Of a stretch of 64,000 bases of DNA, positions 46,725-55,700 are shown piece after piece. Source of the stretch: Icerya purchasi. Taxonomy: Eukaryota; Arthropoda; Insecta; Hemiptera; Monophlebidae. The DNA is taken from assembly GCA_039619475.1 (NCBI GenBank), contig CM077115.1, positions 42,976,685 through 43,040,684 on the forward strand. The letters are read 5' to 3'. Every line of letters begins with the position of its first letter. The stretch's first letter is position 1. A model generated the notes under the pieces. The model made no database searches. It was given only the letters and a program-made list of their open reading frames with translations, and was not told where the DNA came from. The translations under genes were made by a program, and so were the position numbers.

Positions 46725-49700
46725 CAGTGCGTTTTAAAATGATGTTAACAAAATTAAAGAGCGATTTCACTATAAACGACTGTGAGAAGGAAATGGGCGA
46801 GTTTTTAGGCGTTGGTGTAAATGTAAGAAATGCAGCTCGAACCTTGCTCTACACAATGCTGACAAGAGAATAAGGCTGCCGGCCATATGAAAGAACAGAC
46901 GATAAAGGAGTATCACAAACCACAGCGTTTCATAACAAAAAAGACAATGCAAAACGTGTGAAAAACGTACTTACCAAAAAAGTGAAAATGGACAGAAGAA
47001 AAACGAAAGATATGGTACACACGAGGCGCTAACAGTATGGTTCAGTTTGCTGGCCGTTAATTGCCATGCATAACTCGTACCGATTAAAAACCAAATGTAT
47101 AGCGCGACGACACATGTCCATTGCCTCTGTAATTTTTGTTTCCAATTATGCCACATTCTTCATCGGCTGCGCATAAATCCACGTTTTCAGCATGCTCCAC
47201 AGCCAGAAGTCGGAAAATGTGAGGTCCGAACGTAGGGAGGCCAAAGAAGCATCCCAGCGCGGCCAATTCAGCGCTTCCGAGAATATTTATTCAGGAAGGT
47301 AGTCACTGAGCGAACGGAATGGCAGGGCGCGCCGTCCTGTTGAAAATAGCCCACCAAGCGCAAACGGAGTGGCAAGTTTGGAAGAAAAAAGTCTTCAATC
47401 ATTGCGTGGTAACTAGTATACATTTGGCTTTTGATCGGTACGATTTGTGCATTGCAGTGAACGGCGAGCAAACCGAAACTTAAGTCGAGGTTGAAGAAAA
47501 TTACGAGGCACGCATAACCAAGTCTATTATGGAGCCCCCCGAGGTAAAGCATAACCTAAAAAGTCAACTGAAAATTTGAAACACCTAAAAATTAATGCTA
47601 TGACGGAATTTGATATTGAAGCTCATAAAAACATTTTATAGGACAAAAATGAATACTCTGAATTTTTTCACATCCTTTGGAGGGGTAGAAAGTGATCAAA
47701 ATTACCAAAAACTGAAATTTTCAGCAATTTTCGATGTTTTAAGAACTTTAATGAACACCAAACATAATTTTAATCTCGAAAATGAGTTCAGCGGCCCGAA
47801 GAACTCTATAGTATACATACTTAGTTCAGTTTGTAACGGTATATGGCTCAAAAACACAAAATTATCCTCAAAAAAAGACCTATTTGGCGGCCTAAAACAA
47901 CACAGATACACATTTTTTGACGTATTTTAGGACTTTATTTTGTACTAAAAGCAATTTTAATCTCAAAAATTAGTTCAATGGCTCCAAAACCCCTCTAGTA
48001 TACATACTTAGTTCAGTTACAGTAGGTGGCTTAAAAACACAAAATTAACCTCAAAAGGACGAATTTAACGACCTGAAGAAATCCAGATATTTATTTTTTT
48101 ATATATGTTACACGATTTTTTGTACTGAGCTGTGATACTAACCTCAAAAATCTTTCGTTGATAGGCCAGAAATAAATGTTTAACGAAAGCTACGTATGCT
48201 CTACGTTAGCTTGTACAATATATATTAAGTTGAAATTAACCTTAATATATATAGCAGTTTAACAACTTCCAAATACTAAATTTGGTCGGTTTAGCTACAA
48301 TACCTTAACAGTGTAGAGATTTATATAAAATAAATGTAAAAATTTTATATTTTAATAGATTGTGTTTATTCAAAAATTATATTATTATAAAACTAAAACT
48401 ATATTATTGTACAAAGTTTTATTATTCAAAATATATATTTAACAGTTATTAGTGTATACGTTTACAAAGATTTAAATCAAATTAAAATTCATGTAAACAC
48501 TATCATTTATTTTTTCATCGTATAATTTGTTTACAATTTTCTTTCTACCCCTCCAAAGGATGTGAAAAAATGCAGAGTATTCATTTTTGTCCTATAAAAT
48601 GTTTTTATGAGCTTCAATATCAAATTCCGTCATAGCATTAATTTTTAGGTGTTTCAAATTTATAATTGACTTTTTACGTTATGCTTTTGCCTCGAGGGGA
48701 TCCATAATAGACCTGGTTATGCGTGCCTCGTAATTTTCTTCAACCTGGACTTCAGTTTTTCAAAATCCGTTCATAATTCGCAAAGATATGGTTAAAAAAC
48801 TAGAAAACACATTTTTTGAGATTAGGGGTCAAAATTTGAGCATCAAGTCTCAAAACTTTTCGGATCGTAGTTTTTCGGCAAGGTAAGTTTATATGGACCA
48901 AATTTCAGCCAAATCGCCGGGAGAGGCCGATTTTACATACTTGACCAACTATACGCTTTCGTTTTCTTCGTTTCTTCGTTATAAATTTCTGATAAAAATA
49001 CGTATAATTCGTTAATTTGTTTTGTTTCGTTTTTTTTTTCTTTTTTTTCGTTATTCACGTTGAAAATAGTCGCACAATTAATTTCGCGATAAAAACTTTT
49101 CGTCCGAATTTTTCTGAATTAAAATGGCCGAAGAGACGAAAAGTCAAATTTCCACATTCGAGCGCGGAAAACGTCAACTAAAAAAAAAATAATAAATTCG
49201 TTAAAAACAAATATCGAAGAGCAACTCCAAAAAGAGCTAGAGTTCTTAATTCGTTATTAAGAACTTAAGCCGAATTAAGCGAGTTAGAAAAATTTTCCGA
49301 TAATCTTCTTCGGCAAATCTAAGTAAGCATTTCAGTTTGCTCGCATGTAGTTTCGGTAAAGACATGAAAAGGTTAGAAGCCGCTGAGACGCAAAACTCGC
49401 TAGAAATGGTTAATGAGATAAAGAAGATTAATTCGTTGCGTGCTGCAGTAAGAGAAGCTCGTGTAAAATTCGAAAAACGAACTGAACTTAACGAATCTGC
49501 TCTGTTGTCGCAGTTTTCTCAACAAGCTACACAATAGTTTCTCATTCCAAGTTTCCTCAGATTGAAATTACGCAGTTTAACATGAATCCGAAAAAGTGTA
49601 ATAGTTTTAAACATTGTTTACGTCTTTAATAATCAACGTGCCCGAATTAGATGATGTTAAGCGTTTAGTATATCTTCAACGAGCGTTAACCGACAAAGCG

Positions 49701-52700
49701 AAAGACTTGGTGCATGATTCTAAAATTTCCGGATCGTCAATTAAAGATGCATGGTCATCGTTAGTCGACTATTGCGAGAACAAGCGCGTTATCGTCGAAA
49801 AAAACATTTCATGGGTTTATACCATCTAAAACGTGTTAAAGACGGGAATGTAGTATAAGAGGTCTGCTGAACTTCGTTAATCACACGTTGCGCGGTTTAA
49901 AAACATTAGGTTTATCGGAAAAGGACTGTGTTGGGAACAATTTGTCTGTTTTGTCACATGTCAAAACTTAGACATTGAAACTGGAAATGACTGGATGAAA
50001 AAATTAGACGATAACAACTAACTCTCGTTATCCGAAGTACGCAAAGTTAGCGAACTTCCTAAAAAAATGTTCCTTTACGGATTCTAGTTCGTTTCATATA
50101 CCTGTTGTTAAAGAAGAAAAACTACCGCTGTGCACAAGGTTGACGAAAATAAAGACAAATTGTATTTCGCTAAAAAATCATCTAACGCGGCCATCAGAAA
50201 AAAGGGTTGTCCTGCTTGCGACGGTCTACATAAAATACGGTTTTATGCGAACTTTAAAAAAAGAACTGGCTCGCAGGTTACTATGGCAACAAAAAAGTTT
50301 GTAAAAGAGAATAAACTTCAATTAGTAAACCATAGTGAAGCAGTTGGATATTTCGGCTGTTGGTGACACAAATCGGTCATAAGTAAACAATTTTGTTTTC
50401 TGAGAACTCTCGATACAATAGGTTTCTAATAATGCTGGATGCCGACGTTGTTCCAAAGATTCCATACTCTACTTCGAAATACGTATCGGAAAAAAAGTAA
50501 TTAGGATTGGCTGATTTGGCAGTAGCATTCGAATTTGACCGAGTAATTGTAATGAAAGGCGCAGGATATGTAGAACGCTGCAAGCTGCCGATAGCTAAAA
50601 CTACAGATCGGTTGCATACACAGGAATCGCATTTCGGATCGGTGATTCAAGGACCTGTAAGCCTAAATATTTTTCAAGTAATATCGTGAGCCGTAATATT
50701 GCGATTGCTCTGGACAGGATCATTTCGAAATTTTGGGAATCTGAGGAGTTGGAAGTTCATTCTAAAATGTCATTAGAGCAGAAAAGATGTTTAAAACAAT
50801 TCGAAAAAAGGAAACTCTATTCTAAATGCTGACGGAAAATTCGTCGTTCGATTACCGTTTAAGAGGAAGCACCAGATAAATTAGGGTCTTCCCGGAACAT
50901 TAAAAGCATTGTTAAGGATAGAGAAAATATTATGGCCAGAAATTAAACAACAGTACGTCCAGACTTCGTGAGTCAATACATAAGTTTAGGATATGTGGCA
51001 GAAATCGCTGGTACGTCGAACGATAGCCTTAGGAGTTATTATATAGTTCATAGAGAAGTGTCATGCGCCAGTTAAGTAGTACAACTGAAAATTACGGCTG
51101 GTATTCAACGACTCGTGCAAAACATCGAGTGGACTATCTCTTGACAACGTTTTAATGGCAAGGACCGAAAATTCAAGATGATATTTTCGACATTTTATTA
51201 CGGTTTCGCAGCCATATTTTATTGTATTTAATGCAGATATTGAAAAATGTATCGGCAAGTTGTCGTTGGCGAAGAGGATCGAGATTTACAACGAATTTTG
51301 TGCAGAGAAAATCCAACGAATCCTATAAAGGAGTAGAAATTGACAACGGTGACTTACGGTACTGCATCCGTCTCGTTTTTAGCGCAACAGTGTTTACAAA
51401 AAATGTGCATGGAGATAATAGGAAAATTGCCCGGAGCCTCCCGAGCGATTATGCAGGATTTTCATGTGGACGACTCTTAATGTCTGCTGCTGCTGATAAC
51501 GTTTACGAAGCTATGAAACTTCAAAAACAAATACACTCCTCGCTCGCTAAACATAGATTCAATTTACGTAAATACATAAGTAATACTGGAGATCTTTTCT
51601 AGGTCAAATAGGTAGCGATCTTGTTGAAAACACCCGTACGTTTAATCACATTAATGCCGATTTCGTTTTGCTTCTAAGTTTGTTTTGGAGTCCTAATGAG
51701 GACATATTTAGGATAAAAGTAACAAACAATGCGCTAGGTGAAAAACTGACTAAGCATACTATATTGAGTGAGGTGTCAAAGAATGAAATTTGCTTCTGAC
51801 GGATCAACCGGATAAAAAAAAAAGGAGACTGAGTAATGGAGAAACGGAAGAGCGAAGCAGGAAGCAAGCTACGATTAAACCGAAGTCTAATTATAGATGA
51901 GATAGTTGACCGGCTCTTTAATAAAGATTTTTTATTTCACAGTCGGAAAGAATGGCGGTTTTTCACGTCTTTACTTTGGAAACTCGAAAAGCGTCACAGA
52001 AAAGTGTTACGAAAATTTCATGTATTTACTTAGATACGACTGATTACGTAATAAGAGAGCAATTAATGAGACCGATTTCCCACATAGGCGAGTTTGCATT
52101 CAACTGAAGTAAATAAAATTGTTTCCTATGACGACTTGTAAAGTCCTGCGAAGATGGTAGGTTTGTGTATTTCACGCGTCATTTCCTCAGTATTACCACC
52201 CCTAACGACAATGATGTAAATAAGGAACACCTTGTACTAGCGGTAGTTAGCTGTTGAATGTATATTTTTGCGCATACGTTGCGATATAATATGTATAAAG
52301 AAAATCACAGGTTACACGGCGACATTTGTCGACGGAGGCCGCGAAGCGAACGACATTCTAATGTGTCGGTGGAAATGGCTGTACAAAGCCTACTTCTTTC
52401 AAGGGAAAACATGAAAATGTCTCACTGTGTTGCGGACTTGTACGCAAGCTGATTTTTCCCGTTTGCTTTTATACGTGTGCGTCCACTTAGAGTTGGTGTC
52501 TGACTTGTCGACCGAGAAATTGCTAGAGTCATTCCAACGCTTCGCTGCTCGATGCGGATATCCGCATTTAATTTACTCGGATAACGCAACGGTTCGTAAA
52601 TATTGAGAGAATTATGAATTCTCACCCTTTTTCGTATAAAAAGCTGAACGACGACAGCATAGCAGTGATTACGCCTTCTCATTTTCTAGTCGGCTGTTCG

Positions 52701-55700
52701 TTGATTAGTGCACACCGGAGAGTAAGAGGTTCGTCCAACTTTAATCTCGCGTTCGAGAATCGTTACGTCGCCGATTTATTCTCGCTATACGATAGAAATA
52801 GCGATATTGTCCGCATGTTTTGGAACAAGTGGCGCAATTCAAATTCGTAGCAAATGGAGTTCGGTTGAACCTAACGCCGAGATCGGAGCTAGAAGATAAT
52901 GTACGCCCTGACGAGTGGAGTGTAGGTATATCATACAAGCAACATTCTCCCAGATGACAAAGGCTTAATAAGATTGGTGGAAGTAAAAATACGTGGCAAC
53001 GTTAAGCGTCGGTCTATAACTTGCATAGTTCCCTCGGTTTCTGACAGTCAGTGAGAAGGCGGAAGGATGTTCGGAATTAATTATTCCCTCATTTTCATAA
53101 TTTAATTTTGTTATAATTTAATATTTATTCATTTTCGCGTTTTTATTTAATTTAGTTTATTAATTTTAATTGGTTGTCGTAAAGAAATGTTAATACTTGA
53201 CAAACTTCGCTTCGATATTGAATAATAACTATGGCCAGTAGTTTTTAACCGTCGTCGTATTATTGTCGTCTAAGATGGCCGTCTGTTTTTCGGCTAGTCT
53301 ACGTTGCACTTCAAATTAGTCTAAAAATTAGTATTTTGCTTTACTGTTTTAAATTATTATTAGAAAAAAACTCTGAAATTTATTAAGATATTAAATTAAA
53401 ATAATAAAATAAAAATGGAAGTTTGTTCAAACAAATTTTCTTACATACTAAATAATTATAGTCATTGTTAACTTTCATACGGAATCCTCAGCGCATGAAA
53501 CCTCATGCTTGACTGAACTTGTTTATTTTTATTCCGTTCGTTCGATGTAATAAATCATTTAACAAAAAAGTTGTTTATATTCGTATTTTGGCGTTTATTA
53601 ACAACATCGTCCTTCTCCCTCTGCCGGCCATTTCTAGTGAAATCGCTATTTAATTATTAACATCATTTTAGAACGCGCTGTATATATGTACTAGGAGATT
53701 GATCTCGCAGCATTCTTTCGGACTTTAAACTGTATTACTTTGTAAATTTTCATAAAGTCTGCAGCGTTCACATATGCTAATTTTTTTTTTGAAAAAAGAA
53801 GTATACCAATAGGTCAATTAAAAAAAAGTAGGATTTAGATTAAAATATCAGAAAAACTGAAACCGCTAGCAGTGTAATATACGTGGCAGGAATATATTAC
53901 ATTTAATTCTTTTCAGAGACTTTAGTATGCAGGTTAAAAAGAAAATCAATACGGTAAACGAAAGTTGAAATATATCGATACGTTATCTGAAATTTGATAT
54001 TCTAATTACAATTTAAAGCACCTTTTTTTTGTCAGTCGATCGCTAGAGAATAACACAATTATGATAATATACAAAGTTTTGTGGATAGTATAAAGGAAAT
54101 ATTTAAAACAATACGTATCACTGTTATCGGCTAGAGTGCGATAATGGTTGACTTGGTATCAGTTTTCACTACGTTTCTGATTCTCGAGGTCAATAATTAC
54201 TCGACTAAATAATTAATACAGCCTACTTACGTATAATTTCGGTGAAATATAACGACGAAATTAGCCATGCAGTATTAAGAAAAAAGAATTTCTTCGCAAT
54301 AGCCAGATATTTTTTCATAAATTCATAAACTATATATGTCCATAGATTTCAATAATGAATTTTTTTATTTTTAGCACGCTAATCCAGTATACATAAATAA
54401 ATAAATGTTGTCAGAAATAATATATTATTATATTAACTCTGTTCACACGGAAACGTCTGGGACACAATGTTCTCTAATCATAGTTTAAATATTTATATTT
54501 CAGAAACTGCTACATTTCCACACTGTAATTGACATTGATAATTTTTGTTATATTTTTTTAAAATTTTGGGATCCTGAATTTTAAAATTTTAGATATTTCA
54601 TGTTTTTCTTATGTTTTAATGAAACGACGTTGATTAAAAAAAAAAAAAAAAAAAGCTGTAGCTGTTATGAGGGCTGTTGACTTTTTTCTTATTTTTCTCC
54701 CACGACTGTAATACTTCGGGTGCATTAGATATAAAGCAAAAAATAAAGAAAATGTCCCTATTCTATAGTAGCTGGAGATATATTTATTTTTGAATTGACG
54801 TCTTTTCGCCTTTATATGTAGAAATAAATAAATGGGCAAAAATTTTAAAACTTAAAGAATCAAATTTTAAAAATTCGGATTGTGGCTTGAACAAAATTAT
54901 TTATCTCATCATTAGTTACGGACGAATTGTTTACTCTTAAAGCAATATGAGCATGAGGAAGACGTCTTTTTTGGAATTCGATTACGTATAAAATATAAAC
55001 CATTTCTCCGAAAATTTCACCTGACTTTCAAACTTTTAATAAATTATTTAACTTTAATTGGAATATGCTACAATATAAATCTGTACAATCGATATGATAT
55101 TGCTTTTCATTTAAATTTAATGTTACTTCTATCCAATTAGGATTATACGTCATCGTAATAAAAAACATTGGTTTACCTAATCTGGCAACAACTGCCATAC
55201 CATCCTGATATGTTAATTATATATATCGCGGACCATGTGTACATGAGCTTGGAAGGTAAATTTTTCCACGTTTGGACCTCCTTCAGCTACGATATATTCG
55301 TCTATTTCACTTCGAGTAGCCATTCTTAGGATTTTTATTTGATTAAATCTAATAAAAACCGTAATTTTTCTTCTTCCACCTTACACCATATATCAACAAT
55401 TCTTGCCCTAATCTATCTAAATGCATATACCGTGATTCTGATAACAGATATTTATAATATTTTGTCTGAGATATTTTTTTATTTTTATTATCTACCATAT
55501 ATATTGGTTTATATTTATATTATTATTTATTTTTTCTTCCGTCGGTTCTTCGAATTTTTTATTTAGAAATTCCATCAAACCTTTCATGTGCATTTAACTT
55601 TTAAATTTTATGGCTTCCGTATTTTCCATATATTCCAGGAATTCTATTACATTATTTAAAAAAGGGAATGACTCTCCAGCTACCATGGAAAGGGCTGTGG

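Larger units (their letters stand above)
46725..53680. mobile_element. 7 kb mariner-like composite with ~48-bp TIRs
   Basis: The left end CAGTGCGTTTTAAAATGATG and right end (complement of CATCATTTTAGAACGCGCTG) match over about 48 bp, through GCGATTTCACTA. Both are flanked by TA. Next to the left end lies a minus-strand mariner-type transposase C-terminus. The middle holds an inverted-repeat segment, tandem repeats, a BEL/Pao element and a piece of repeat A. The simplest reading is a 1.3 kb-class mariner-like element expanded by successive insertions, with loss of the transposase N-terminus. Confidence 0.75.

Noticed and set aside
49124..53045. Endogenous retrovirus with envelope
   Set aside because: The gag-pol order and motifs fit a BEL/Pao retrotransposon; no envelope-like frame, signal peptide or fusion segment was visible.
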